A stretch of 64,000 nucleotides of DNA from Chryseobacterium luquanense (lineage in GTDB: Bacteria; Bacteroidota; Bacteroidia; Flavobacteriales; Weeksellaceae). The position numbers and the translations under genes are program-made. Below, piece by piece: positions 41,199 to 50,017 of this stretch (position 1 is its first letter; the number at the start of each line of letters is the position of its first letter). Below the pieces are notes generated by a model. It did not search any database. It was not told where the DNA came from and saw nothing but the letters and a program-made list of their open reading frames with translations. The stretch spans positions 186,001 through 250,000 of the forward strand of contig NZ_JAOVZV010000010.1 in assembly GCF_026460945.1 (NCBI RefSeq), in the 5' to 3' direction.

Positions 41199-42116
41199 TT
41201 AAATAGCTTCTTCCTCAATCTTTTTCCTTTTAAAAAGTTCAGGGTTATAATTAATAATAAAAACTCCTGCAATAATCAATACTGCGGCAATGATAAATTT
41301 TGCTGATATTTTTTCACCTAAAATTAACCAACTCAAAAATATCGAAATGATCGTATTAATGTAAGCTAAAATAGAAACCTGAACCGGAGAAACTCTCGTT
41401 AAAGCATAATGAAATGCAAAGAAAGCTGCTACAGAACCAAATACAGCCAGATAAAGCATCGCTGAAATACTTTTTACGCTCCAGTTTTCAAAGTTATAAG
41501 ATTCAGAAAACAGTAATGCAAAACAAAGCTGTACAATACCTGCAAAAATAAATTGATAGAAAAGATTTAAAGAAATGTTTTTACTTTGAATATTCATCTT
41601 TTTTGTGAAAATCGTTCCTGAAGCCCAACCTGCGATTGCAATGAACAGAAAAATAATTCCCATTCGATAATCAGGATTTGCCATATCAGCTAAACCGTCC
41701 CAAAAAATAAAAAGAATTCCGCTGAAACACAATAAAACTCCTAAAAAAGCTCTTATACTGAATTTTTGTAATCCGATTGCAACACTTCCAAGGAAAACGA
41801 CGATAGGGGAACAGGCACTAATTAAGGAAGTTAAACTGCTTGTTACCTCTTCTTCGGCAACAGTTGTCATTCCATTTGCGACAATCAGCATTAATGAAGA
41901 AAATATAAGTTGATAACCCAGGTTTTTCCAGCCAATCCATTTGAATTCGTTTCTGTACAAAAGTATGATCAGCATAATCATTGCTGCCAAAAACTGACGG
42001 ATTCCCGCCACAAACCAAGCCGGAATTGTTTCCACGGCAACACGAATGGCTAAAAATGTAGTTCCCCAAACAATGGCAACGGTAAAAATGGCTAAAGTAA
42101 GTTTGTAATTTTTCAA
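41199..42116 (-). CDS. EamA/DMT family transporter
   Basis: A 305-aa, ten-helix drug/metabolite transporter with two EamA repeats, each opening with the type TLAIFTVAIVWGTTFLAIRVA and RMGIIFLFIAIAGWASGTIF. The transported solute is unknown. The start is TTG (MKNYKLTL), with no suitable ATG close by. It lies between purK and purE. Confidence 0.9.
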   Translation of the reverse strand: MKNYKLTLAIFTVAIVWGTTFLAIRVAVETIPAWFVAGIRQFLAAMIMLIILLYRNEFKWIGWKNLGYQLIFSSLMLIVANGMTTVAEEEVTSSLTSLISACSPIVVFLGSVAIGLQKFSIRAFLGVLLCFSGILFIFWDGLADMANPDYRMGIIFLFIAIAGWASGTIFTKKMNIQSKNISLNLFYQFIFAGIVQLCFALLFSESYNFENWSVKSISAMLYLAVFGSVAAFFAFHYALTRVSPVQVSILAYINTIISIFLSWLILGEKISAKFIIAAVLIIAGVFIINYNPELFKRKKIEEEAI

Positions 42117-42156
42117 AGTATAGAGAAATGGAATTGTAAAGATAAGATTTTCTGAT

Positions 42157-42260
42157 GTGAATAGTCAACTTTGCTTCGCAACTCCAACGTAAATTCTATG
42201 ATATTAAATTAAATTCAAAAATTTGCAGCGCAGCAAATTGACGATTTACAATTCACTTTT
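42157..42260. repeat. Inverted pair of TTGC-type repeats before purE
   Basis: A 25-nt segment at 42157-42181 (GTGAATAGTCAAC then TTTGCTTCGCAA) and a 38-nt segment at 42223-42260 (TTGCAGCGCAGCAAATTGACG then ATTTACAATTCACTTTT) are partly inverted copies of one another. A copy of the second kind occurs at 34674-34708 before the LysR gene. Confidence 0.5.
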
Positions 42261-42268
42261 AAAATTAT

Positions 42269-42276
42269 TATCTTTG
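42269..42276 (+). promoter_or_regulatory. -7 promoter element of purE
   Basis: TATCTTTG, an exact TAnnTTTG, lies 21 nt before the ATG at 42298. A -33 TTG is not at the usual spacing, so confidence is moderate. Confidence 0.5.
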
Positions 42277-42297
42277 AAATCTAATAAATTGAAAGAA

Positions 42298-42801
42298 ATG
42301 GTAGGAATTATCATGGGAAGTCAGAGCGACTTACCGATTATGGAATTGGCAGCAAACTTTTTGAAATCTTTGGATATTCCGTATGAGTTGACGGTGGTTT
42401 CTGCTCACAGAACGCCTGAAAGAATGTTTGATTACGCAAAAACTGCCAAAGAAAGAGGTTTGAAAGTAATTGTTGCAGGAGCGGGTGGAGCAGCGCATCT
42501 TCCGGGAATGGTTGCAAGTTGTACAACTTTACCTGTAATCGGAGTTCCTATTTTGTCGAGTAATTCTATTGACGGATGGGATTCTGTTTTGTCAATTTTA
42601 CAAATGCCGGGTGGAATTCCCGTTGCGACTGTTGCTCTAAACGGTGCTTTGAATGCAGGAATTTTAGCTGCAAAAATTTTAGGAAGCGGAAACGAAGAAA
42701 TTGCAGAGAAACTTCAGATTTATCAGGATACTTTAAAAGATAAGGTTTTAGGAACCGTGGATGATATTAAAGCGAAACATCCTAATCAATACGATAACTA
42801 A
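42298..42801 (+). CDS. purE: 5-(Carboxyamino)imidazole ribonucleotide mutase
   Basis: A 167-aa class I PurE that converts N5-CAIR to CAIR. Family residues: [13 protein letters not shown] (residues 3-15), [11 protein letters not shown] with the catalytic His, [14 protein letters not shown], and the LPVIGVPI strand. A longer frame starts with a TTG at 42223, but PurE begins at [11 protein letters not shown] and the TATCTTTG element lies between the two. It ends at a bidirectional terminator. Confidence 0.97.
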   Translation: MVGIIMGSQSDLPIMELAANFLKSLDIPYELTVVSAHRTPERMFDYAKTAKERGLKVIVAGAGGAAHLPGMVASCTTLPVIGVPILSSNSIDGWDSVLSILQMPGGIPVATVALNGALNAGILAAKILGSGNEEIAEKLQIYQDTLKDKVLGTVDDIKAKHPNQYDN

Positions 42802-42877
42802 AAAAAAGTTGGTGGTGAATTGTTAGTGGTGAATTTTATTTCATTAAATAATCGACTTATCATCTTTTACAAATAGC

Positions 42878-42902
42878 AAAGCCTCACAATTCGTGAGGCT
42901 TT
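42878..42902. terminator. Bidirectional terminator
   Basis: A 10-bp perfect stem (42878-42887 and 42893-42902) with a 5-nt AATTC loop, followed by TTTGTTTTT on the plus strand. It separates purE from the convergent BspA-like operon. Confidence 0.8.
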
Positions 42903-42907
42903 TGTTT

Positions 42908-44290
42908 TTATTTCTTGATGAATTTGAAATTTTCTATCCAATCTTTAGCTTTTACTTGTAAAATATAATTGCCTCTGCTTAGGTTTTTAATATTGATTTC
43001 TTTGTTTTTTAAACTTCCTTGCAAAACAATTTTTCCACTGAAGTCGAGAATGATATAATCTGCAGATTGCTCAAGATTTTTTAAATAAATAAAATCTGTC
43101 GCAGGATTGGGGTAGATTGAAATTTTACTTTTAAGAATGGTTTCGGATGTAGATAAAACAGATTCACAGGTTGGATCATAAATATCACCACTAAATGTCC
43201 ATCCTTTAATAGTAATGAGTTTATTTCTTGCTGTAACAGCTAGAGGATGGGAATAAGTTGCCGTAGCAACATTTCCCAAGGTGAAATTTGACGGTGAATT
43301 TGGGTTGTTAGCCCAGCCAAAAAGTGTTTTATCCCAATTGTTGCAATTTAAGTTTGTTCCACTCAGCATTTGTAACCCATTGATTACTGAAGATAGGTCC
43401 CAATCGCCCAAGTTTTGGTTAAAAATATTTGCTGAACCAAAAAGAAAATCTAAATTGGTAACTTTTGAAGTTTTCCAATTTGACAAATCCTGGTTGAATG
43501 CACTGCAAAAATGAAAAGCGTGATCCATTCGTATGATATTTGAGGTATTCCAATTGTTTAGGGGTTGATTAAATTGATTGCATCCGTGGAACATCCATTT
43601 AATATCTGTTACATTAGAAACATCCCAGTTTCCTATTGGTTGGTTAAAAGGTGTATGACCAAACATATATGCCATATTGGTAATTGTAGACGTATTCCAT
43701 GATGAAAAACTGGTATTGCCGACTAATCCTGTCAAAAAGAACATGGCTTCTGTTGTGTTTACGTTAGATAGATCTGGTAAATCTGTTGCAGAAACATTTA
43801 AAAATGAACATTGATAAAAAGCATATCCCATAGTATTCCATTTGATATTTCCCCATTGCGATATATCGATTATTTTTTTTGTATCACCACTATTTTCGCT
43901 GACAAATGGGGGAGTGTCAAAAGGAAATATTATAATGGTATGAGGGAATTTTACTGTGCTAAAGTTGCCACTTCCATTGCTTATTTTTACTTTATAAGTA
44001 GCATTTGATGCAACAGGATTTTGTGGAGTTCCAAAATCAATTAAAAAATTTGCAGTTGAGGTAATATTCGATAATGTGCCATTGTGTAAAGGGTATCCTA
44101 CTTCTTCCCAAAACACACTAAAATTATTACCAATTCCCGGAAACCAAATCTGTGTAGAGGTAGAAGGTACTGCTCCCAATATATTCTGAGCAGAATCGTT
44201 GCTCGGTTTCCATGTTGTGATAAATTCATTTTGAGCTTTCCCATACTGAAAAATTAGAATGAATATCCATGCGAAGAAAATTTTCTGCAT
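42908..44290 (-). CDS. BspA-like repeat surface protein, T9SS
   Basis: A 460-aa secreted protein. Residues 1-19 are a signal peptide (MQKIFFAWIFILIFQYGKA, then QNEF). The middle contains about six BspA/DUF285-type repeats of ~24 residues with the pattern NWDTSNVTNMxxMFxxxxxFNQ, for example FNQPIGNWDVSNVTDIKWMF. The last ~75 residues are a T9SS sorting domain (SIYPNPATDFIYLKN, LSRGNYILQVK). It is the third gene of a tandem paralogous set, 6 nt downstream of its neighbour. It is likely a surface adhesin. Confidence 0.9.
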   Translation of the reverse strand: MQKIFFAWIFILIFQYGKAQNEFITTWKPSNDSAQNILGAVPSTSTQIWFPGIGNNFSVFWEEVGYPLHNGTLSNITSTANFLIDFGTPQNPVASNATYKVKISNGSGNFSTVKFPHTIIIFPFDTPPFVSENSGDTKKIIDISQWGNIKWNTMGYAFYQCSFLNVSATDLPDLSNVNTTEAMFFLTGLVGNTSFSSWNTSTITNMAYMFGHTPFNQPIGNWDVSNVTDIKWMFHGCNQFNQPLNNWNTSNIIRMDHAFHFCSAFNQDLSNWKTSKVTNLDFLFGSANIFNQNLGDWDLSSVINGLQMLSGTNLNCNNWDKTLFGWANNPNSPSNFTLGNVATATYSHPLAVTARNKLITIKGWTFSGDIYDPTCESVLSTSETILKSKISIYPNPATDFIYLKNLEQSADYIILDFSGKIVLQGSLKNKEINIKNLSRGNYILQVKAKDWIENFKFIKK

Positions 44291-44296
44291 TATACT

Positions 44297-45799
44297 TTAT
44301 TTTTTGATGAATTTATAAGATTGGATTTTATCATTTGTAATGATTTGGAAAATGTAGTTTCCGGGAATGATATTTCTCACGTCAATATTTTCTTTCAGGG
44401 TATTTTGATCAAAAATTCTTCCGCTTGTATCAATGATTTTATAGGTTTTGTTTGAAACATTAAGGTTTTTAATGTAAATAAAATCTGTCACCGGATTTGG
44501 GTAAATTGTGAGTTGGTTTTTTGCGTTAGTTTCAGATGTGCTCAAAACACTACATGATCCTAGAGTGTCTCCCTGAAAAATCCACCCTTTCGCTAAGAGA
44601 TTATTTCGATCAGGTATTATGTCTGAAGCATAAGTTGAAGGACTTACATTTCCTAAATAAATATTGTTCGGAGTCGTACTGTTTAATGACCATCCTCTTA
44701 TTGTTCTACTGTAATTCAAGCAATCTAATCCTGTATTATTAAGCATAAACATTGCGGTGGAAAGTAATGGTAAATTCCAGTTTCCAAGATTTTGGTTGAA
44801 ACTTGTAGCATTTTCAAACATAAACTCGGCGTTTACCAGATTATTAGTATTCCAATTTTCTATATTTTGATTGAATAAAGAAGTGTTTTTGAACATATAG
44901 GCCATATTTGTAACCTGCGAAGTGTTCCAGTTTGCTAGCGGTTGATTGAAATTGGTTCCGTAAAACATAAACTCCATGTTTTTGTTTTTAGACATATCCC
45001 AATTTTCAATTGGTTGATTAAAAGAAGTAGCGTTAAGAAACATTGCGGCAGTATTTTCAACTTTCGAGGTATTCCAGTTTGAAAGTGGTTGATTAAATGA
45101 TGTTGTCTGTGAAAATGTATTTGACATTGAGGTGACGTTGCTGGTATTCCAGCTTCCAATAGGCTGATTAAAAAGAAAACACCCTGAAAAAGTTAAGATA
45201 AGATTTGTTACGTTAGAAATATCCCAATTAACCATAGTGGAATTTCCTACTAAATTATTACACATTACAAATGTGTTTTGAAAAGAGGTAATATTTGATA
45301 AATTGGGAATATCCGTTGCCGTAATATCCATATTTCTGCACATTGAGAAAGCCTGTGTCATTGTAGACCAAGGTGTTGTACCCCATTGTTCAATAGTGAG
45401 CAGTTTATCACTGTCGCCTATAAGACCTGTTCCGTTTGGAAATAAAATTGAGTCTGCGAATCTGATGCTGTGAAAATTTCCGTTGCCATTGGTTATTTTT
45501 AATCTGTAAGTAGCTCCATTGGGGTTTTGCGGTTCATTAAAATCAAGTAAAATTTGATAGGCTGAAGTTACATTTGTTAATGTAGAATGATGTTGAGGAT
45601 AGCCAATTTCTTCCCAATAAATGGTAAAATTATTTCCTCTTAAAGGAAGCCATATCTGTGTGTCGGATGATGGTGCTCCGCTCACTAAAGGAGAGGTTTG
45701 GGTGATTGAGGGTTTCCATACTGTTATGAATTCTTCCTGAGCTTTGAAAAATTGGCATAAAAAAATCAAAAGTATAGATACAGATATTTTCTTCAGCAT
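44297..45799 (-). CDS. BspA-like repeat surface protein, T9SS
   Basis: A 500-aa paralogue of the neighbours on both sides. The signal peptide covers residues 1-20 (MLKKISVSILLIFLCQFFKA, then QEEF). An N-terminal block shared with the others (FITVWKP, IWLPLRGNNFTIYWEEIGYP) is followed by about seven NWDTSNVTNM-type repeats, then a T9SS domain (LTIYPNPVTDFIYIKN). It lies 6 nt and 18 nt from the other two, so the three form one operon. Confidence 0.9.
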   Translation of the reverse strand: MLKKISVSILLIFLCQFFKAQEEFITVWKPSITQTSPLVSGAPSSDTQIWLPLRGNNFTIYWEEIGYPQHHSTLTNVTSAYQILLDFNEPQNPNGATYRLKITNGNGNFHSIRFADSILFPNGTGLIGDSDKLLTIEQWGTTPWSTMTQAFSMCRNMDITATDIPNLSNITSFQNTFVMCNNLVGNSTMVNWDISNVTNLILTFSGCFLFNQPIGSWNTSNVTSMSNTFSQTTSFNQPLSNWNTSKVENTAAMFLNATSFNQPIENWDMSKNKNMEFMFYGTNFNQPLANWNTSQVTNMAYMFKNTSLFNQNIENWNTNNLVNAEFMFENATSFNQNLGNWNLPLLSTAMFMLNNTGLDCLNYSRTIRGWSLNSTTPNNIYLGNVSPSTYASDIIPDRNNLLAKGWIFQGDTLGSCSVLSTSETNAKNQLTIYPNPVTDFIYIKNLNVSNKTYKIIDTSGRIFDQNTLKENIDVRNIIPGNYIFQIITNDKIQSYKFIKK

Positions 45800-45817
45800 A
45801 TTTTTAATTTTTAAAGA

Positions 45818-47383
45818 TTATTGTTTAATAAACTTAAATTTCTCAATATTTTTACTCGTTATAAGCTGTAAAATATAATTTCCAGGACTAAGACTTTGGA
45901 TATTAATAAAATCTTTAGCCAAGTAATCTTTCAAAACAATTCTTCCGCTGAAATCTGTTATAATATAGCTTTTTACATCTTTAGCATTCTTTAAATAAAT
46001 AAAATCTGATGCCGGATTAGGATAAATGTTTATATGGTTTGAAAAAGCTGTTTCATTAATTTTTAAAACGCAACTTCCTAAGACGTCTCCGAAAAATGTC
46101 CAGCCTTTACTGATTAGAATATTTCTTTTGGAAGCAACATTGGCTGCATATTGCATTGGCTGTAGATTAGTAAGACTTACATTATCCGGTGTATTGGGGT
46201 TTTCTGCCCATCCTGTAAGTGTTTTACTGTAATTTTCACAATTAATACCTGAACCTCCAAAAATTCCGTTTGCAGATTCTAGAGAAGAAAGATCCCAGTA
46301 CCCAAGTGATTGATTGAAAGACAAAGCATTGCCAAACATTGAGCCCATTTTTTTAACCATGCTTACGTCCCACATCTCCAAAGGCTGATTAAAAGCTTGA
46401 GCGCTGGAAAAGGTACCATTCATATTGATGACCTTAGAGGTATCCCAATTATCAAGTGGCTGATTAAATGATGCGGTTGCCGAAAACATATTGTTTATAT
46501 TTTCAAAATTTGAAGTATTCCAGCTGTTAAGAGGCTGATTATAGTTGGAACATGCCGTAAACATCCATGCTGAATTTTTAACATTAGCCACATTCCATGA
46601 GTTGATGTTTTGATTGAAAATTCCTCTCCCTGAAAACATGTAGCTAATATTGGTGGCAGCAGAAACATCCCAATTGCTCAGGTTGGGCGGATTAAAATTA
46701 TTTAAATCTGGAGCATAAATTTGTGCCGGAAGATGTTGTAGGGCAAACATAAAACTGAAATTTTGAATTGTAGATGTATCCCAGTTCTGCATGAAATTAC
46801 CGCCTGAGAAAGCATTTGCTCTATAAAACATCAAAGAGACATCGGTAACATGGCTTAAATCAGGTGAATCTGAAGCGGTTATATCTACTCTCTGACAATT
46901 TGCGAATGCTGAATTCATAGAAATCCATTCAATGTTTCCCCATTGTTCAATCGTAATAAGTTTGTCGGCGCTACCATTCATCTGTAATTGAGGTAGAATA
47001 ACATCACTGGATCCAAAAGGCTGGTGCGTTGCAAATTTTACCTGCTGAAAAACACCGTTTCCGTTTGAAACTTTCACGCGGTAAGATGTGTTAGCTCCAT
47101 CTTCTCTTGAAGGAGTACCAAAATCAATTAAAACCTGACCCGTTGAGGTTACATTTTCCATAACGCCAAAATGTTGAGGGAAGCCAATTTCTTCCCATTG
47201 AATATTGTAATTCTGTCCTGTACCGGGAAACCAAATTTGATTTGAGGTGGCTTGAAATGGCGCATTTACACTTACAGCAGGTGTTGATATAATTCCAGGT
47301 TGCCAAACAGTAACGAACTCATTTTGAGCATTTGTTATTTGAAAAAAAATAACTGAAATAAAAAGTAAAATCTGTTTTATCAT
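45818..47383 (-). CDS. BspA-like repeat surface protein, T9SS
   Basis: A 521-aa, first and largest of the three paralogues. Its preferred start is ATG 47383, giving the signal peptide MIKQILLFISVIFFQITNA; an upstream frame to 47431 would bury it. The shared N-terminal block (FVTVWQP, IWFPGTGQNYNIQWEEIGFP) is followed by about eight BspA repeats and a T9SS sorting domain (INIYPNPASDFIYLKN). The three proteins differ mainly in repeat number. Confidence 0.88.
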   Translation of the reverse strand: MIKQILLFISVIFFQITNAQNEFVTVWQPGIISTPAVSVNAPFQATSNQIWFPGTGQNYNIQWEEIGFPQHFGVMENVTSTGQVLIDFGTPSREDGANTSYRVKVSNGNGVFQQVKFATHQPFGSSDVILPQLQMNGSADKLITIEQWGNIEWISMNSAFANCQRVDITASDSPDLSHVTDVSLMFYRANAFSGGNFMQNWDTSTIQNFSFMFALQHLPAQIYAPDLNNFNPPNLSNWDVSAATNISYMFSGRGIFNQNINSWNVANVKNSAWMFTACSNYNQPLNSWNTSNFENINNMFSATASFNQPLDNWDTSKVINMNGTFSSAQAFNQPLEMWDVSMVKKMGSMFGNALSFNQSLGYWDLSSLESANGIFGGSGINCENYSKTLTGWAENPNTPDNVSLTNLQPMQYAANVASKRNILISKGWTFFGDVLGSCVLKINETAFSNHINIYPNPASDFIYLKNAKDVKSYIITDFSGRIVLKDYLAKDFINIQSLSPGNYILQLITSKNIEKFKFIKQ

Positions 47384-47423
47384 ATCAATATTTTGTGAAA
47401 TAAAGATATGTAAAAATAAAAAA

Positions 47424-47441
47424 CTCACCAAATTTGGTGAG
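47424..47441 (-). terminator. Palindromic terminator of the YiaA-like gene
   Basis: An 18-nt perfect palindrome (7-bp stem, AATT loop) 12 nt past the stop at 47453. On the minus strand it runs into TTTTTTATTTTT. Confidence 0.7.
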
Positions 47442-47452
47442 CTTAAGTTATT

Positions 47453-47845
47453 CTATTCCTGAGTCATATTGTCTCGGGTATTCTTCTGAACTGCGATTGC
47501 GCCAAATAAAGCTAGTAAAAAAGCAAAGCCATAAAAACCTTTTTCACTCGGTAGAATTGTTGCATTCCATAATCCGATTGCTAGTAAAACGATTGATGAT
47601 AATGTCGCAAACCAGCAGATTCCGTAGTAAATATCGGTAACTTTAATATTTTCTAATCGGTCACGTACAGCTTTTTGTAAAGAAACTACAGCGAAAAGTC
47701 CGTAAAGTAGAATGGTAAAATAATATCCCTTCTCATTGAGCTGCATTTCAGCTCTTGCAAGACCTACTATAAATCCTACCATTCCTGCGCCCAACGCAAC
47801 CCATGAAGCTGCTACAAACGCATTTGATACACCTTGTTTTTTCAT
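47453..47845 (-). CDS. YiaA/YiaB family membrane protein
   Basis: A 130-aa protein with four membrane helices in two repeats of the YiaAB two-helix domain: SNAFVAASWVALGAGMVGFIVGLA, then LNEKGYYFTILLYGLFAVVSLQKAVRDR, and a second EKGFYGFAFLLALFGAIAVQKNTRD. The family's function is unknown. It is upstream of and on the same strand as the BspA-like operon but separated from it by a terminator. Confidence 0.85.
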   Translation of the reverse strand: MKKQGVSNAFVAASWVALGAGMVGFIVGLARAEMQLNEKGYYFTILLYGLFAVVSLQKAVRDRLENIKVTDIYYGICWFATLSSIVLLAIGLWNATILPSEKGFYGFAFLLALFGAIAVQKNTRDNMTQE

Positions 47846-48178
47846 TAATTGATGTTTTTGTTTATTATTAAATTCAAATATATAATTTTTAAATTAATGT
47901 TAATGATTTTTTCTTTAGAGTTCCGAATTATCATCTAAAGTTGCAATTTCTTTTTTCCATTAAATGATTAAATCTAAAATATCAATAATACAACTTCCAT
48001 GTTTCCTTAAAGTTTTATTCGCTGAATAGTTAATTTTACACTTTAACATAGTTTTTACTATAAGTTTTATGTTTTGCTAAAAATTTGGCAAATATTTTGA
48101 TATTGTTTCAAAGATTATTTCAAAACATATTGAAAACTGATAATCTATAATATATTAACAATTTTAATTTTTGTAGTG
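47846..48178. other. Intergenic region before tonB
   Basis: 333 nt of strongly AT-rich sequence between the divergent YiaA-like and tonB genes. I find no exact TAnnTTTG element, hairpin or RNA motif. It presumably holds both promoters. The tonB frame could begin with a GTG at 48176, but the adjacent ATG at 48179 is preferred. Confidence 0.6.
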
Positions 48179-49018
48179 ATGAAACACCTAGAACAAAATC
48201 AGGAATTTCGACTGAACGAAATCCTTTTCGAAAACCGTAACAAAGCTTATGGTGCTTATGTATTAAGAGCAGAATCTGACAGAATTTTAACCAAAGCATT
48301 TTTTATAGGTGTCGGTTTATTAGCTGCGGTTTCTATTATTCCAACTATAGTTTCTGCATTTAAAACAGTAGAGGAGCCTAAAGAGATTTATGAGCTACCT
48401 CCTCCAATTATTATTGATGAGCCGGCTGTAAAACCACCTGAAAAAATCACACTTCCAGAGAAAGTTACACCACCGCCTCCAAGTGTAAAACAGTTTGATT
48501 CACAAGTTGTAACACCAACAAAAAATGCAGACGAAAGTAATATTGTAAAAGATATTCCTGATGATGCAATTGCAGGAGTAAAGAATGATTTTGTATCACC
48601 ACCTGCTCCAAGTATTAATGTTCCTACAACTGTTATTTCAGGGCCTGGAACAGTGGTTCCTCCCAAAATTGTTCATGTACTTCCAGTAGACCCAAACGTT
48701 ATTGTTGAAGGAACTGAATTAAGTGTAGGTGCAAAATTTGAAGGTGGTATTGATGCTTTTAGAAATAAAGTAATGAATAAATTTGATGTTTCTGCTTTTG
48801 ATGATCAAGGTACTGTAAGTACAACAGTTACTTTTATTGTAGAAAAAGACGGAACAATTTCAGATATCAGAACCAACGGAAAAGATGCTTCATTTAATGC
48901 TGAAGCTGTAAGAACCATTAAAGCAGTAAAAGGAAAATGGGTTCCTGGTAAAAATAAAAAAGGAGAGTCTGTAAGAAGTTATTTCAAGTTTCCAATTTCA
49001 ATGAAATTTGACAATTAA
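48179..49018 (+). CDS. tonB: Energy transducer TonB
   Basis: A 279-aa TonB. It has a short cytosolic FRLNEILFENRNKAYGAYVLR start typical of Bacteroidetes TonB, one membrane segment (about residues 38-60), a Pro-rich periplasmic spacer (PPPIIIDEPAVKPPEKI and further repeats, about 72-180), and a C-terminal beta-alpha-beta domain with TTVTFIVEKDGTISDIRT and AVRTIKAVKGKWVPGK. It couples the proton motive force to TonB-dependent receptors such as the one at 27681. A terminator follows. Confidence 0.93.
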   Translation: MKHLEQNQEFRLNEILFENRNKAYGAYVLRAESDRILTKAFFIGVGLLAAVSIIPTIVSAFKTVEEPKEIYELPPPIIIDEPAVKPPEKITLPEKVTPPPPSVKQFDSQVVTPTKNADESNIVKDIPDDAIAGVKNDFVSPPAPSINVPTTVISGPGTVVPPKIVHVLPVDPNVIVEGTELSVGAKFEGGIDAFRNKVMNKFDVSAFDDQGTVSTTVTFIVEKDGTISDIRTNGKDASFNAEAVRTIKAVKGKWVPGKNKKGESVRSYFKFPISMKFDN

Positions 49019-49043
49019 ATATCTTAAACACAAATCTCAATAG

Positions 49044-49073
49044 TTATCCACAAAGATTTATTTTTGTGGATAA
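49044..49073 (+). terminator. Terminator after tonB containing two inverted DnaA-box sequences
   Basis: An 11-bp perfect stem (49044-49054 and 49063-49073) with an 8-nt loop, followed by a T-run. The arms contain TTATCCACA and its reverse complement, each a full DnaA-box consensus. This could be chance within a terminator. Confidence 0.65.
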
Positions 49074-49157
49074 TTTTTTTTATGTCTAAAATGCTTGTTA
49101 ACAATATTTTAACTCAATTTTCGTTTTAGTCATTCTCCAACAGCAGAGAAAAAAGTG

Positions 49158-49165
49158 TATTTTTG
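49158..49165 (+). promoter_or_regulatory. -7 promoter element of parA
   Basis: TATTTTTG, matching TAnnTTTG, 18 nt before the ATG at 49184. No clear -33 element. Confidence 0.45.
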
Positions 49166-49183
49166 AAGCTTAAAGTTTGAGCA

Positions 49184-49957
49184 ATGGCAAAAATTATAGG
49201 TATCGCTAATCAGAAAGGTGGGGTAGGAAAGACTACTACTGCCGTAAATTTAGCTGCAGCATTAGGAGTTTTAGAAAAGAAAATCCTAATCATTGATGCA
49301 GACCCACAGGCAAATGCAACATCTGGTTTGGGCGTGGAAGAAGTGCAGTATTCTACTTATAATCTTTTGGAACATAGCGTTGCCACAAGAAATTGTATTC
49401 AAAAAACAACAACTCCGAATTTAGATATTGTACCTTCTCACATCGATTTGGTTGCTGCCGAAATTGAATTGGTAGACAAAGAAAGACGTGAATATATGCT
49501 GAAAGAAGCATTGAAAGAAGTAAGAGATGATTACGACTACATTATTATCGATTGTGCACCGAGCTTAGGTTTAATTACAATTAATGCTTTAACTGCTGCA
49601 GATTCTGTAATTATCCCAATTCAGTGTGAGTATTTTGCATTAGAAGGTCTTGGTAAACTTTTAAACACAGTGAAAAACGTTCAGAAAATTCACAATAAAG
49701 ATTTAGATATCGAAGGTTTGTTGTTAACCATGTATGACAGCCGTTTAAGACTTTCAAATCAGGTCGTGGAAGAAGTAAATTCTCACTTCCCGGAAATGGT
49801 TTTCGAAACAATTATCAGCAGAAACGTAAGATTAAGTGAAGCGCCAAGTTTCGGTGAAAGTATCTTAAATTATGATGCGGAAAGTAAAGGAGCTATTCAG
49901 TACATTCAGCTTGCAGAAGAGGTTTTATTGAAGAACGAAAATTTAGTTAAAAATTAA
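49184..49957 (+). CDS. parA: Chromosome-partitioning ATPase ParA (Soj)
   Basis: A 257-aa ParA/MinD-type ATPase for chromosome segregation with ParB. It has the deviant Walker A KGGVGKTTT at residues 11-19, the switch DADPQANATSGLG, the Walker B-like IIDCAPSLGLI, and the C-terminal VRLSEAPSFGESI block. No DNA-binding extension is present, so it is the short chromosomal Soj type. It precedes parB by 60 nt. Confidence 0.95.
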   Translation: MAKIIGIANQKGGVGKTTTAVNLAAALGVLEKKILIIDADPQANATSGLGVEEVQYSTYNLLEHSVATRNCIQKTTTPNLDIVPSHIDLVAAEIELVDKERREYMLKEALKEVRDDYDYIIIDCAPSLGLITINALTAADSVIIPIQCEYFALEGLGKLLNTVKNVQKIHNKDLDIEGLLLTMYDSRLRLSNQVVEEVNSHFPEMVFETIISRNVRLSEAPSFGESILNYDAESKGAIQYIQLAEEVLLKNENLVKN

Positions 49958-50017
49958 AATGATTTTTGTATTTAATAATTAATCAATTATCATTAATCAA
50001 TAATCATTTACACAGAA

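Noticed and set aside
48388-48666. Long glycine/serine-rich frame opposite tonB
   Set aside because: It is the complement of the Pro-rich spacer of TonB and has no start or promoter support.
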